This document shows positions 8,897 through 17,449 of a stretch of 25,271 bases of DNA, piece by piece. The stretch spans positions 1 to 25,271 of the forward strand of contig NZ_JPYA01000150.1 of assembly GCF_000750005.1 (NCBI RefSeq), in the 5' to 3' direction. How positions within the stretch are numbered: position 1 is the first letter of the stretch; every line of letters begins with the position of its first letter. This DNA is from Geobacillus icigianus (lineage in GTDB: Bacteria > Bacillota > Bacilli > Bacillales > Anoxybacillaceae). The position numbers were made by a program, and so were the translations under genes. The notes below the pieces were generated by a model that saw only the letters and a list, made by a program, of their open reading frames with translations, ran no database searches and was not told the DNA's origin.

Positions 8897-9475
8897 ATGA
8901 GAGCCATTCGTTTTGCTTTGTTGATGATAGTTTTGTTTGGACTTGGGTACCCTGCGGCCATGACAGGTCTAGCCCAGTTGATATTTCCTCATCAAGCGAA
9001 TGGAAGCATCATTTATGAAAACGGAAAGCCCGTCGCTTCCGAACTGATTGGCCAGCCGTTTCAGCGGGACGGTTATTTTCACGGCCGCCCGTCATCGATT
9101 CAGTATGATGCTAGCGCGTCCGGTTCTCCCAATTACGGGCCTTCCAATAAAGAACTGGCCGAACGGATGAAGAAAGACGCAGAACAGTGGTTAAACAAGG
9201 TTCCGGGCAAAGAGAAAAACGAGATTCCCATCGATTTAATTACCAATTCAGGCTCTGGACTTGACCCGCATATTAGCCCGGCAGCCGCCTTGTTTCAAGT
9301 GCCGATGGTCGCAAAGGCGACAGGATTGTCCGAACAGCGGTTGACCCGGTTGGTCAAAGAGCATATAGAAGGGAGAGCCTTGGGGGTATTTGGTGAACCG
9401 CGGGTGAACGTTGTGCGCTTAAATATGGCTGTGCAAAAATTAGTGGAGGAGCGTTCTCAGCGGAATGAATCATAA
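8897..9475 (+). CDS. kdpC: KdpC subunit
   Basis: Single-helix subunit of the Kdp complex that assists ATP binding and assembly. It has a hydrophobic N-terminal helix (about residues 5-28), then the conserved GSIIYENGKPVASELIGQ-like strand, a GRPS segment, SGSGLDPHISPAAA and a C-terminal LGEPRVNV-like motif (here GVFGEPRVNV). I place the start at 8897 (192 aa), because the GAGGAG Shine-Dalgarno is only 2-3 nt from the in-frame ATG at 8891 (194 aa) but 8 nt from 8897. It overlaps the following kdpD-like gene by 11 nt. Confidence 0.95.
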   Translation: MRAIRFALLMIVLFGLGYPAAMTGLAQLIFPHQANGSIIYENGKPVASELIGQPFQRDGYFHGRPSSIQYDASASGSPNYGPSNKELAERMKKDAEQWLNKVPGKEKNEIPIDLITNSGSGLDPHISPAAALFQVPMVAKATGLSEQRLTRLVKEHIEGRALGVFGEPRVNVVRLNMAVQKLVEERSQRNES

Positions 9476-10589
9476 ATATAGACGAATGACCCCGGAAGAA
9501 ATCTTACAGAACATTGAGAAAATGAAAAAAGGCCGCCTCAAAATTTATATTGGGGCGGCCCCCGGGGTGGGCAAAACGTTTCATATGTTGCGGGATGCCC
9601 ATGATGTAAAAGAAAAGGGCGTCGATATTGTCATCGGAATCGTGGAAACGCATGGGAGGGCTGAGACCGAAGCGGAAATTAAAGACTTGGAAATCATTCC
9701 TCGCAAGAGAGTCCATTACAAAGGAAAAGAATTGACGGAATTGGATGTTGACGCGGTGATTCGCCGCAATCCGGATGTAGTGATTGTCGATGAGTTGGCC
9801 CATACCAACGCCCCCGGCAGCAAGAACAAAAAGCGTTATCAAGATGTGCAGGACATTTTGCGCGCCGGGATTCATGTATGGACGGCCATGAATATTCAAC
9901 ATTTGGAAAGCGTTCATGACATTGTAGAGCAAGTGACCGACGTTCGGGTGAACGAACGTGTCCCCGATTTTATGCTTAGGGAAGCCGATGAGATTGAAGT
10001 GATCGACATTACACCGGAAGCGTTGCGTGAGCGTATAAAAGAAGGAAAAGTATATGGAAAAGAAAAAATTGAGCAGGCCCTCAATCATTTTTTTCGGAAA
10101 GGCAATCTTGTCGCTTTGCGGGAGCTGACGTTAAGAGAAGTCGCCGACGACATCGAGATGCGTTTGGAGAAAGAACGGGAACAGCAAGGGATTGAAGAAC
10201 CGACAGGCATTCATGAAAAAATTCTTGTATGCGTCAACTACCGGCCCAATGCCGAAAAATTGATCCGCCGTGGCTGGCGAATTGCTCAACGATTAAATGC
10301 GGAGCTGTACATTTTACATATTAAGCAAAAAGGGCAGTCACCGGAAAAGGCAATCGCCGAATGGGAAAAGATGGCGAAACAGTTTGGTGCCATGTTCCTT
10401 GTTCGGGAAGCCGGCCCGCGGCATGTCGCTCATCAAATCGTGCATGTATGTCGAGAATATAAGATTACACAAATTGTCATGGGGATGTCGGCGCGGACGA
10501 GATGGGAAGAAATTTGGAAAGGATCGCTCATTCATGTCATTATGAAGCAGCTCAAACATGTCGATGTGCTTGTCGTATCGGACAGATGA
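9465..10589 (+). CDS. kdpD: Truncated KdpD: KdpD domain plus USP domain, no histidine kinase
   Basis: A 374-residue protein matching only the cytosolic N-terminal part of the osmosensitive K+ sensor KdpD. Residues 1-215 form the KdpD domain, with Walker A GAAPGVGKT (30-38) and a Walker B-like VVIVDELAHTN near 105. Residues 250-374 form a universal-stress-protein-like domain ending in VLVVSDR. The four membrane helices, the DHp domain with its phospho-acceptor His, and the ATPase domain are absent. The protein ends at a normal stop, and the next 500 bp hold no kinase remnant, so it looks like a settled short form rather than a fresh truncation. No kdpE follows. GGAGGAG lies 12 nt upstream. The USP domain of S. 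aureus KdpD binds c-di-AMP; the S-x-S motif reported there is N-Y-R here, so binding is uncertain. Confidence 0.9.
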   Translation: MNHKYRRMTPEEILQNIEKMKKGRLKIYIGAAPGVGKTFHMLRDAHDVKEKGVDIVIGIVETHGRAETEAEIKDLEIIPRKRVHYKGKELTELDVDAVIRRNPDVVIVDELAHTNAPGSKNKKRYQDVQDILRAGIHVWTAMNIQHLESVHDIVEQVTDVRVNERVPDFMLREADEIEVIDITPEALRERIKEGKVYGKEKIEQALNHFFRKGNLVALRELTLREVADDIEMRLEKEREQQGIEEPTGIHEKILVCVNYRPNAEKLIRRGWRIAQRLNAELYILHIKQKGQSPEKAIAEWEKMAKQFGAMFLVREAGPRHVAHQIVHVCREYKITQIVMGMSARTRWEEIWKGSLIHVIMKQLKHVDVLVVSDR

Positions 10590-10667
10590 AGGGATGGAGA
10601 CATTTGAAACGGCAGAACAAAAGCAGTTTTGGGCAATAAAATCCGCTTCGCCCAGCTTTGTCCTCGC

Positions 10668-10806
10668 TTAGAAGGCTGGTGAAAAACGGTTGTCTCTCTT
10701 GATCGATGGGGGAACGTGTGAAATGCGATACCGATGTGACAAGGCTTTTCTATTTGAGAAACAAGGCTGGTAAGCGGCCTGTTCCCTTAAATCACCAGCC
10801 TTTTAT
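10668..10806 (-). repeat. MITE-like repeat, copy E1
   Basis: On the minus strand this copy runs from AAGGCTGGTGATTTAA to GTTTTTCACCAGCCTTCTAAG. It has exactly 27 nt between GGTGATTT and the internal TTTCTC block, then AAATAGAAAAGCCTTG, and later a TTCCCCCATCGAT block. It aligns over its whole length with the copy at 20577-20715 (AATTAGAAAAACCTTG, TTCTCCCATTGAT). The CTAG borders are degenerate (TTAG at 10668-10671). No coding capacity. Confidence 0.75.
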
Positions 10807-10883
10807 AAACAGGGATTTTGCTAGATTTCTGAAGTACGGAAAGAATGGTTTGGTGCGGCCTTTCTTATTCAATCACCGGCCTT

Positions 10884-11017
10884 CTAGGAGGCTGGTGATT
10901 GAAGGGGGAATACTGCTCTCCAACCGTGTTTCTCAAAAAAACTGGGAAATTCATCATTCCATTCCTTGTGATTTCTCACCAATCCAACGAATCCGTTGTT
11001 TTTTACCAGCCTTCTAG
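10884..11017 (+). repeat. MITE-like repeat, copy E2
   Basis: Bordered by CTAG at 10884-10887 and 11014-11017, with inverted ends GAGGCTGGTGATT and TTACCAGCCTT. It has 27 nt between GGTGATTG and TTTCTC. The second half carries CATCATTCCATTCCTTGTG, which is shared with copy E4. At its left edge the CTAG is the centre of a longer palindrome (10869-10902) made with an opposite-facing repeat end. Confidence 0.8.
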
Positions 11018-11043
11018 GAGCAAAAAAAAACGATAGGAGAAGC

Positions 11044-11072
11044 TTGATGGCTTCTCCGAAATCATGTATACT
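11044..11072 (+). promoter_or_regulatory. Promoter of the ribose operon
   Basis: TTGATG (11044-11049), 17-bp spacer, TATACT (11067-11072). The start point would fall near 11079, inside the palindromic operator, so a bound repressor would block initiation. Confidence 0.75.
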
Positions 11073-11075
11073 ATC

Positions 11076-11089
11076 TGTAACCGGTTACA
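11076..11089 (+). promoter_or_regulatory. Operator: 14-bp palindrome, RbsR site and/or cre
   Basis: TGTAACCGGTTACA is a perfect palindrome with the central CG typical of LacI/GalR-family operators. It also fits the CcpA catabolite-response consensus TGWAANCGNTNWCA at every position. It overlaps the transcription start of rbsR. Which protein binds (RbsR, CcpA or both) cannot be told from sequence. Confidence 0.8.
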
Positions 11090-11113
11090 TCAACGAAAGA
11101 GAAGGAATCGACA

Positions 11114-12103
11114 ATGGCAACGATTCGTGATGTCGCAAAGCGTGCAGGTGTCTCCGTCGCCACCGTGTCGCGGGTGTTGAATCAAAACGGATACGTGAAT
11201 GAAGAAACGGAGAAGCGCGTCAGACAGGCGATGAAGGAGCTGAATTACAAGCCGAGTGAAGTGGCGAGGGCCCTGTTTAAAAAAACATCGAAAACGGTTG
11301 GCTTGATTGTCCCCGATATTACCAACCCATTCTTTCCGGAACTCGTGCGCGCGGTGGAAGATGTGATGAATATTTATGACTATACGGTTATTCTATGCAA
11401 TTCCGATGAAAAAGCCGAAAAAGAACGAGAATACATCGAAGTGTTAAAACAAAAATATGTGGACGGTGTCATTTTGACAACGAACCAATTGACGCCGGAT
11501 GAAGTGGATGAATGGGATGTTCCGATTGTTGTGCTGGACCGTCCGTTCCATGAGCGGTATCCGTCTGTGGTCGCTGATAACTATGGGGGTGCGCGGTTGG
11601 CGACTAGACATTTGTATGAAATGGGATGTCGGCGCATCGCTCATATTCAAGGTCCGATGCATGTGGTCAACGCGGTTGAGCGCTTTCGTGGTTACCAAGA
11701 TGAAATGATGGAACTGGGGATTTGGGAGCAGCGGTTAGTGATTCAGGGGAACTACCAGCTCAAGCAGGCCAAAGAAGCGGTGATGGCTGCTTTGACCGAT
11801 CATGAGATCGATGGCATTTTTGCCGGCAATGACGCGATGGCGGTCGGTGCGTTGAAAGCGGTTCAGCAGTGCGGATTGACAGTCCCTGATGATATTGCGA
11901 TTATCGGTTACGACGGCATCCCGTTGACGGAAATGACCACCCCTGAGCTGTCGACGGTGTCTCAGCCCATTTATGAAATGGGGGCCATCGCGGCCAGAAT
12001 TTTAATCAAACAAATCGAAGGAAAGCCACTGGAAAAAATTCATTATCAGCTTCCGGTTCAATTAATGGTGCGGCAATCGACGTCAAGGAGGGAACAAACG
12101 TGA
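11114..12103 (+). CDS. rbsR: RbsR, LacI-family repressor of the ribose operon
   Basis: A 329-residue LacI/GalR-type regulator. The helix-turn-helix is at residues 3-22 (TIRDVAKRAGVSVATVSRVL), followed by the hinge helix (PSEVARALFKK region) and a periplasmic-binding-like effector domain from about residue 60 (TVGLIVPDITNPFF). It is the first gene of the operon it is expected to control: in the RbsR family, repression is relieved by ribose or a ribose derivative. A palindromic operator overlaps its own promoter, which implies autoregulation. Its TGA overlaps the rbsK start (GTGA). Confidence 0.92.
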   Translation: MATIRDVAKRAGVSVATVSRVLNQNGYVNEETEKRVRQAMKELNYKPSEVARALFKKTSKTVGLIVPDITNPFFPELVRAVEDVMNIYDYTVILCNSDEKAEKEREYIEVLKQKYVDGVILTTNQLTPDEVDEWDVPIVVLDRPFHERYPSVVADNYGGARLATRHLYEMGCRRIAHIQGPMHVVNAVERFRGYQDEMMELGIWEQRLVIQGNYQLKQAKEAVMAALTDHEIDGIFAGNDAMAVGALKAVQQCGLTVPDDIAIIGYDGIPLTEMTTPELSTVSQPIYEMGAIAARILIKQIEGKPLEKIHYQLPVQLMVRQSTSRREQT

Positions 12104-12996
12104 ACAAGCCTGTCATTACTGTGATTGGTAGTATCAACATGGACTTAGTCACCGTGGCGACACGGTTTCCAAACCAAGGGGAGACCATCTTGGGCGAGCG
12201 GTTTCTCACCACTCCCGGAGGCAAGGGAGCGAACCAGGCGGTGGCGGCCGCCCGTCTTGGCGCCGACGTGCGAATGATTGGTGCGGTTGGTGAGGACGCA
12301 TTCGGCAGGGAGCTCCTTCGCTCCCTGCAAAGCGAAGGGATTTCTGTCGACGGTGTGAAACCGGTTACACATCAACATACCGGCATTGCGTCGATTACCA
12401 TTTCCGAACAAGATAACCGCATTATCGTTGTGCCCGGAGCGAATCACGCCTTACCTCCAGAGGACCTCGACAAGTACGAATCGGTCATTGCGCAAAGCGA
12501 TGTTTGCCTGTTGCAGCTGGAAATCCCGATTCCGGTCATCGAGCGGGCGGTTTCGCTCGCCCATCGCCGTGGTGTGCGGGTCATTGTCAACCCCGCTCCG
12601 GCGCAGCCGCTGCCGCCGTCCGTGCTTGAGCAGGTCGATTTCCTAACGCCAAACGAACATGAGCGCACATGGTTGTTTGCCGGCATGGACGAGCGCACGT
12701 TGGTCAATAAACTGATCGTCACTGAAGGGGCGAAAGGAGTGCGCATTTGGCAAGATGGGCAGGAACAGCTCATCCCGGGTTTCCGCGTGCCGGTTGTCGA
12801 TACGACTGGGGCAGGCGATACGTTTAACGGCGCGCTCGCCGTTGCGCTGGCGGAAGGAAAGCCGCTCGCGGAAGCGTGCCGGTTTGCCAATGCGGCCGCA
12901 GCGCTATCGGTCACCAAGCTCGGTGCGCAGGCCGGGATGCCGACACGGGAGGATGTCGAATCATTGTTGGCCAAACAGGAAGGGAGTCAGTCATGA
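12100..12996 (+). CDS. rbsK: Ribokinase
   Basis: Cytosolic PfkB-family kinase that phosphorylates D-ribose to ribose-5-phosphate. Substrate-binding GSINMDLV (residues 8-15) and GGKGANQAVAA (about 40-50) are present, as are the C-terminal signature and anion hole DTTGAGDTF (234-242), with catalytic Asp240. Length 298 aa, normal for RbsK. It starts with GTG overlapping the rbsR stop; AAGGAGGG lies about 9 nt upstream. It ends in an ATGA overlap with rbsD, so the three genes are translationally coupled. Confidence 0.96.
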   Translation: MNKPVITVIGSINMDLVTVATRFPNQGETILGERFLTTPGGKGANQAVAAARLGADVRMIGAVGEDAFGRELLRSLQSEGISVDGVKPVTHQHTGIASITISEQDNRIIVVPGANHALPPEDLDKYESVIAQSDVCLLQLEIPIPVIERAVSLAHRRGVRVIVNPAPAQPLPPSVLEQVDFLTPNEHERTWLFAGMDERTLVNKLIVTEGAKGVRIWQDGQEQLIPGFRVPVVDTTGAGDTFNGALAVALAEGKPLAEACRFANAAAALSVTKLGAQAGMPTREDVESLLAKQEGSQS

Positions 12997-13391
12997 AAAA
13001 ACAAGGGATTTTAAATAAACAGCTGAGCACATTGCTTGCCTCGCTAGGACACACCGATACGATCGTGATTGCTGATTGCGGGCTGCCGATTCCAAACGAA
13101 GAGGCGCGCATTGACTTAGCTGTTGTCAAAGGGGTTCCACCTTTTTTGTCCGTCTTGGATGCGGTCATCGATGAGTTGGTCGTGGAAAGAATCGTATTAG
13201 CGGAGGAAATCAAAACCCAAAATCCAGACATGTACGAAAGCATTAAAGCTAGAATGAGAGAGGTGCCGATTCAATTTGTCCCTCATGAAGAATTCAAGGT
13301 CATGACGAAGGAAGCGAAGGCAGTCATTCGTACAGGGGAAGCCACTCCTTATGCCAATATCATTCTTCGTTCTGGTGTGAACTTTTCATAG
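12993..13391 (+). CDS. rbsD: D-ribose pyranase
   Basis: Catalyses interconversion of the pyranose and furanose forms of ribose, supplying the form used by ribokinase. The ATG at 12993 overlaps the rbsK stop (ATGA) and follows GGAAGGGAG. It gives 132 residues, the family's length; a longer reading from 12876 is excluded because it would overlap rbsK deeply. Signature segments: LASLGHTDTIVIADCGLPIP near residues 13-32 (catalytic His19 in LGHTD) and the C-terminal RTGEATPYANIILRSGV. Confidence 0.95.
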   Translation: MKKQGILNKQLSTLLASLGHTDTIVIADCGLPIPNEEARIDLAVVKGVPPFLSVLDAVIDELVVERIVLAEEIKTQNPDMYESIKARMREVPIQFVPHEEFKVMTKEAKAVIRTGEATPYANIILRSGVNFS

Positions 13392-13424
13392 GAAAATGTC
13401 TGAAAGAAAAGGAGGGCAGAAACT

Positions 13425-14918
13425 ATGAGGCCCTTAATTGACATGCGATCGATCCAAAAGTCGTTTGGCACCAATATCGTTTTGAATGGCGTTGATTTTG
13501 AAGTGCTCCCTGGAGAAGTGCATGCGTTGATGGGGGAAAATGGTGCGGGGAAATCGACGCTGATTAAAGTGCTGACCGGCATTTATGATCGGGATGGGGG
13601 AACGATTGTTGTCAACGGGCGGGACGTGCATTACCGCCATCCGAAAGAGGCGGAACGCGACGGGATTGTCGTGATTCATCAAGAGTTGAACATCATTCCA
13701 ACGTTGACGGTGGCGGAAAATATTTTCCTTGGGCGCGAGCCGAAAATCGGGCGAACGGGTGTCATTCGTTATAAAGAAATGGAACAACAGGCCGCTGCCC
13801 ATTTACGGAGATTAGGAATGGACCTGAACCCGAGAGAGCTCGCCGGCCGGTTATCGGTCGGGAAACAGCAGATGATCGAGATTGCTAGGGCGATTTCGAC
13901 GAACGCCAAGTGCCTCATTATGGATGAACCGACAGCGGCGCTCACGGAACGGGAAATTCAGGCCTTGTTTTCCGTCATTCAAACCTTGAAGGAGCAAGGG
14001 ATCGCGATTGTGTACATTTCTCATCGGATGGAAGAAATTTTTACGATTTGCGATCGGATTTCCGTTTTGCGTGATGGCCAGTTCATCGGCACAAAACGAG
14101 TCAAGGAAACGAACGTTGATGAAATTGTGCAAATGATGGTCGGCCGGCAAATCGGGGAGCGCTTTCCAAAGCGGCGTGTCACCATCGGAGAAGAGCGATT
14201 GCGTGTGGAACGACTCACGAAAATCGGAGTGTTTGAAAACGTATCGTTTTCCGTGCGGGCTGGTGAAGTGCTTGGTGTTGCAGGATTGATGGGATCAGGG
14301 CGAACAGAGATCATGGAAGCCATTTTCGGCGCCAGACCATTCGATGAAGGAGACATTTATATCGACGGACGCCCTGTGCGCATCCGCTCTCCGCGTCAAG
14401 CTGTAGAACATGGCATCGCCATGATTACCGAAGACCGAAAGCAAAAAGGGCTCGTTCTCGAGATGAGTGTTCATGAGAATTTGACGTTGCCGAAATTGGA
14501 ACAATTGGCGACAGCAGGATTCATCCAGTCATCGAAAGAACGGGACGTGGTGTTGTCATTCATCCATCTGCTGAATATTAAAACTTCTTCGCCTGATTTA
14601 GCGGTAAAAGCATTGAGCGGTGGAAATCAACAAAAAGTTGTTTTCGGAAAGTGGCTGGCGATGAACCCCCGCATCCTCATTTTGGATGAACCTACTCGCG
14701 GCGTGGATGTGGGGGCAAAGAAAGAGATTTACGAAATCATCAATGAACTGGCTGCTCAAGGTGTCGCGATCGTGATGGTCTCTTCCGAATTGCCAGAAGT
14801 ATTAGGCATGAGTGACCGTGTTATGGTGATTCATGAAGGAAACGTTCAGGCGGTCTTGGAGAACGATGGGCTGGATCAAGAAACGATCATGCGGGCGGCG
14901 ACAGGGGGGAATCGATGA
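13425..14918 (+). CDS. rbsA: Ribose ABC transporter ATP-binding protein
   Basis: A 497-residue tandem ABC ATPase that powers ribose import with RbsC and RbsB. The first cassette has an intact Walker A GENGAGKST (37-45), signature LSVGKQQ and Walker B CLIMDEPTAAL. The second has LSGGNQQ and LILDEPTRGVD but a degenerate Walker A (GLMGSGRTE, Arg for the invariant Lys), the normal state in sugar importers of this class. The start follows AAGGAGGG by about 8 nt. It ends in an ATGA overlap with rbsC. Confidence 0.96.
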   Translation: MRPLIDMRSIQKSFGTNIVLNGVDFEVLPGEVHALMGENGAGKSTLIKVLTGIYDRDGGTIVVNGRDVHYRHPKEAERDGIVVIHQELNIIPTLTVAENIFLGREPKIGRTGVIRYKEMEQQAAAHLRRLGMDLNPRELAGRLSVGKQQMIEIARAISTNAKCLIMDEPTAALTEREIQALFSVIQTLKEQGIAIVYISHRMEEIFTICDRISVLRDGQFIGTKRVKETNVDEIVQMMVGRQIGERFPKRRVTIGEERLRVERLTKIGVFENVSFSVRAGEVLGVAGLMGSGRTEIMEAIFGARPFDEGDIYIDGRPVRIRSPRQAVEHGIAMITEDRKQKGLVLEMSVHENLTLPKLEQLATAGFIQSSKERDVVLSFIHLLNIKTSSPDLAVKALSGGNQQKVVFGKWLAMNPRILILDEPTRGVDVGAKKEIYEIINELAAQGVAIVMVSSELPEVLGMSDRVMVIHEGNVQAVLENDGLDQETIMRAATGGNR

Positions 14919-15859
14919 TGGAAGCAAAGCGGAAATGGGATGTGAAAAAACTAGGGCCTTTGATCGGATTGGTTCTGCTATGCATGGTGCTTTCCGTATT
15001 GAGTGATGACTTTTTGACGATGGACAACTGGCTCAATCTGTTGCGGCAAGTATCGATTAACGCGCTCATTGCCTTTGGCATGACGTTTGTCATTTTAACG
15101 GGAGGCATCGATTTATCGGTGGGTTCTGTGTTAGCGCTATCAAGCGCCATAACAGCGGGAATGATGGCGCAAGGGATCAATGGATTTGTCGCCATATTCG
15201 TCGGCTTGTTAGCTGGCACGGCCATGGGCGTCTTGAATGGAGTGCTGATCACCAAAGGTAAGGTCGCTCCGTTTATCGCTACGTTGGCGACCATGACGGC
15301 GTTTCGCGGCTTGACTCTCGTTTACACGGACGGACGTCCCGTTACAGGGTTTGCATCTAGTGACATCCTGTTTCAGATGATGGGCCGCGGTTATTTCTTC
15401 GGCATCCCCGTGCCGATCATCTTGATGCTCGTCGTCTATCTCGTTTTGTATATCGCATTGAAAAAGACAACGTTTGGCCGCCATACGTACGCGATTGGCG
15501 GGAACGAAGAAGCGAGCCGTCTATCAGGACTTCGCGTGGACCGGCTGAAAATGTATGTGTATGCGCTAACAGGGGCGTTATCTGCTTTGGCGGGGCTCAT
15601 TTTAACTTCCCGTTTGAATTCAGCGCAGCCGACGGCAGGAACAGCGTACGAGTTGGATGCCATTGCCGCGGTTGTCTTAGGCGGTACCAGCTTATCGGGA
15701 GGAAAAGGATGGATTTTTGGCACATTGGTGGGAGCACTCATGATCGGTGTGTTAAACAATGGTTTAAATTTACTCAATGTATCTTCCTTTTATCAACAGG
15801 TCATTAAAGGAGCGGTCATTCTTCTTGCGGTCTTGCTCGATCGCCGCAAAGAAGCATGA
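14915..15859 (+). CDS. rbsC: Ribose ABC transporter permease
   Basis: A 314-residue permease of the RbsC/AraH family with about 8-10 hydrophobic helices. It carries the family segments ALIAFGMTFVILTGGIDLSVGS (about residues 50-70), GGNEEASRLSGL (about 196-207, the cytoplasmic coupling region) and AVVLGGTSLSGGKG near residue 255. It overlaps rbsA by ATGA; a second in-frame ATG at 14918 is an equally possible start. The next gene, rbsB, begins 32 bp later. Confidence 0.95.
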   Translation: MMEAKRKWDVKKLGPLIGLVLLCMVLSVLSDDFLTMDNWLNLLRQVSINALIAFGMTFVILTGGIDLSVGSVLALSSAITAGMMAQGINGFVAIFVGLLAGTAMGVLNGVLITKGKVAPFIATLATMTAFRGLTLVYTDGRPVTGFASSDILFQMMGRGYFFGIPVPIILMLVVYLVLYIALKKTTFGRHTYAIGGNEEASRLSGLRVDRLKMYVYALTGALSALAGLILTSRLNSAQPTAGTAYELDAIAAVVLGGTSLSGGKGWIFGTLVGALMIGVLNNGLNLLNVSSFYQQVIKGAVILLAVLLDRRKEA

Positions 15860-15891
15860 TAGATTTGATCAAAAAACAAGGGGGAATCAAA

Positions 15892-16827
15892 ATGAGAAAA
15901 GCAGTGGGGTTATTGGCAGCATTGTTGCTTGCGGGAGGCGTGTTGGGTGGATGTTCGCTCGAACAGAACAACGCATCGAGCGGCCAAGGGAAAACGAAAC
16001 AGGACGGAGAAGTCAAAATCGGTTTGTCCATTTCCACCTTGAACAACCCGTTCTTTGTCACATTAAAAGAAGGGGCTGAAAAAGCCGCCAAGGACAAAGG
16101 GGCAGAACTGATTGTGGTTGATGCCCAAAATGATTCGGCGAAACAAATCAACGATATTGAAGACTTGATCCAGCAGAAGGTCGATGTGCTTTTGGTCAAC
16201 TCGACGGACGCTAGCGCCGTGGTTTCGGCGATTGAATCGGCGAACAGCGCCAACATTCCAGTGATTACCGTTGACCGCAGCGCGGATGGCGGGAAAGTGG
16301 TCACCCATATCGCCTCCGACAATGTGGCTGGAGGGAAAATGGCAGCCCAATTTCTTGTCGATCACTTGAAAAACGGTGGAAACATAGTGGAATTAGAAGG
16401 GATTCCTGGTTCTTCGGCGGCTCGTGAACGTGGAGAAGGATTTCACCAAGTCATCGACAAAGCGGCCAATATGAAGGTCGTCGCCAAACAGGCGGCAGAT
16501 TTTGACCGGGCGAAAGGACTGTCGGTCATGGAAAACATTTTGCAAAGCCATAAAGACATTCAAGCGGTCTTTGCCCATAATGACGAGATGGCCTTAGGGG
16601 CATTGGAAGCGTTGCAAGCCCATGGAATGAACAACGTGATGGTGGTTGGATTCGACGCCACGGATGATGCGGTCAAAGCGGTGAAAGAAGGCAAAATGGC
16701 AGCCACGGTCGCGCAAAAACCGGCATTAATTGGCGAAAAAGCTGTGGAAGCCGCCATTCGCGTTCACAAAGGGGAGAAAGTGGAACCATTCATCCCGGTT
16801 CCGCTTGAATTAGTTCACCGGCAATAA
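15892..16827 (+). CDS. rbsB: Ribose-binding lipoprotein
   Basis: A 311-residue substrate-binding protein of the ribose ABC transporter. The ATG at 15892 is preceded by AAGGGGGAA. An upstream in-frame ATG at 15856 is rejected because it overlaps the rbsC stop, has no comparable ribosome site and would put 12 polar residues before the signal peptide. Residues 1-21 are a lipoprotein signal with lipobox LGGC (Cys21), so the protein is anchored outside the cytoplasmic membrane. The mature part begins IGLSISTLNNPFFVTLKEG-like and has VTVDRSADGG and AHNDEMALGALEAL, typical of RbsB ribose-binding folds. Last gene of the operon. Confidence 0.95.
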   Translation: MRKAVGLLAALLLAGGVLGGCSLEQNNASSGQGKTKQDGEVKIGLSISTLNNPFFVTLKEGAEKAAKDKGAELIVVDAQNDSAKQINDIEDLIQQKVDVLLVNSTDASAVVSAIESANSANIPVITVDRSADGGKVVTHIASDNVAGGKMAAQFLVDHLKNGGNIVELEGIPGSSAARERGEGFHQVIDKAANMKVVAKQAADFDRAKGLSVMENILQSHKDIQAVFAHNDEMALGALEALQAHGMNNVMVVGFDATDDAVKAVKEGKMAATVAQKPALIGEKAVEAAIRVHKGEKVEPFIPVPLELVHRQ

Positions 16828-16842
16828 CATGCCATTGGATCT

Positions 16843-16891
16843 GCGGTGTTGGTTGAGCATCAAGGCTCGGCTAGCACCGCTGCTTGTTTTT
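16843..16891 (+). terminator. Rho-independent terminator of the ribose operon
   Basis: A 16-bp stem allowing several G-U pairs: GCGGTGTTGGTTGAGC (16843-16858) with GCTCGGCTAGCACCGC (16865-16880). The loop is 6 nt and it is followed by TGCTTGTTTTT. It begins 15 bp after the rbsB stop. Confidence 0.85.
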
Positions 16892-17401
16892 GTTCTTGAT
16901 GGAGCTGTTGAATGAAAAAGCAAAAACCATTACCGAGACGCTGTCTTCCATGCAATCAGCAGTAAGACTTAAAGGCAGAAGATGCAAGAAGGCTCATGCT
17001 GCTTTATTGGTTGGATTCTCCCATTGAGATGAGAAACAGCTTCTCTTTCTCTATGAAGCAGAAAGATCTTCTTCCTTTCACGGAAAAGATCCATGGGCAG
17101 CGTGATTTGCCCTCCACCCGGGGATGAAAATCTTGCGTCCGTGCGGCATTTTTACGGAAAGCATCTATGCTCACGGAGTGTACCTTTAGCATGAACAGGC
17201 GGTCGCGTTGCACGTCCCTTAGCAACAACAATCGTTTGCCCGCGGTGTTCATAGGTGATTCGATCGCTGCCATAAGTATGCGATTTGCTTTGATCGGGGC
17301 GACAGATCCGCTTGCTTATGTTTATGCTGAGCGCCAATGAATAAAGGAGAAGGTTCTGTAACCGATCGTCAGCCAGGCGTCGTTCAAGCCTATTAAAACA
17401 A
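16892..17401. other. Intergenic region with no recognised gene
   Basis: About 500 bp between the convergent rbs operon and the permease gene. Short frames exist on the minus strand (for example 17457-17152, about 100 codons), but they lack a ribosome site and I recognise no family in them. They may be decayed insertion-sequence debris. I see no RNA gene, promoter or repeat that I can support here. Confidence 0.4.
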
Positions 17402-17426
17402 GCGCGCCGTTTGCAGAAACGGCGCG
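17390..17426 (-). terminator. Terminator of the YveA-like permease gene
   Basis: A perfect 10-bp hairpin, CGCGCCGTTT (17403-17412) with AAACGGCGCG (17417-17426) and a 4-nt loop. On the minus strand it is followed by CTTGTTTTAAT. It lies about 110 bp past the permease stop in the direction of its transcription. Confidence 0.75.
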
Positions 17427-17449
17427 GAGTAGGTGGGAAGGAGCTAGTA

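Noticed and set aside
10668..11017. CRISPR-like repeat array
   Set aside because: The repeats are inverted terminal sequences of 134-141 bp units with related interiors, not short direct repeats with unique spacers; no cas genes are nearby.
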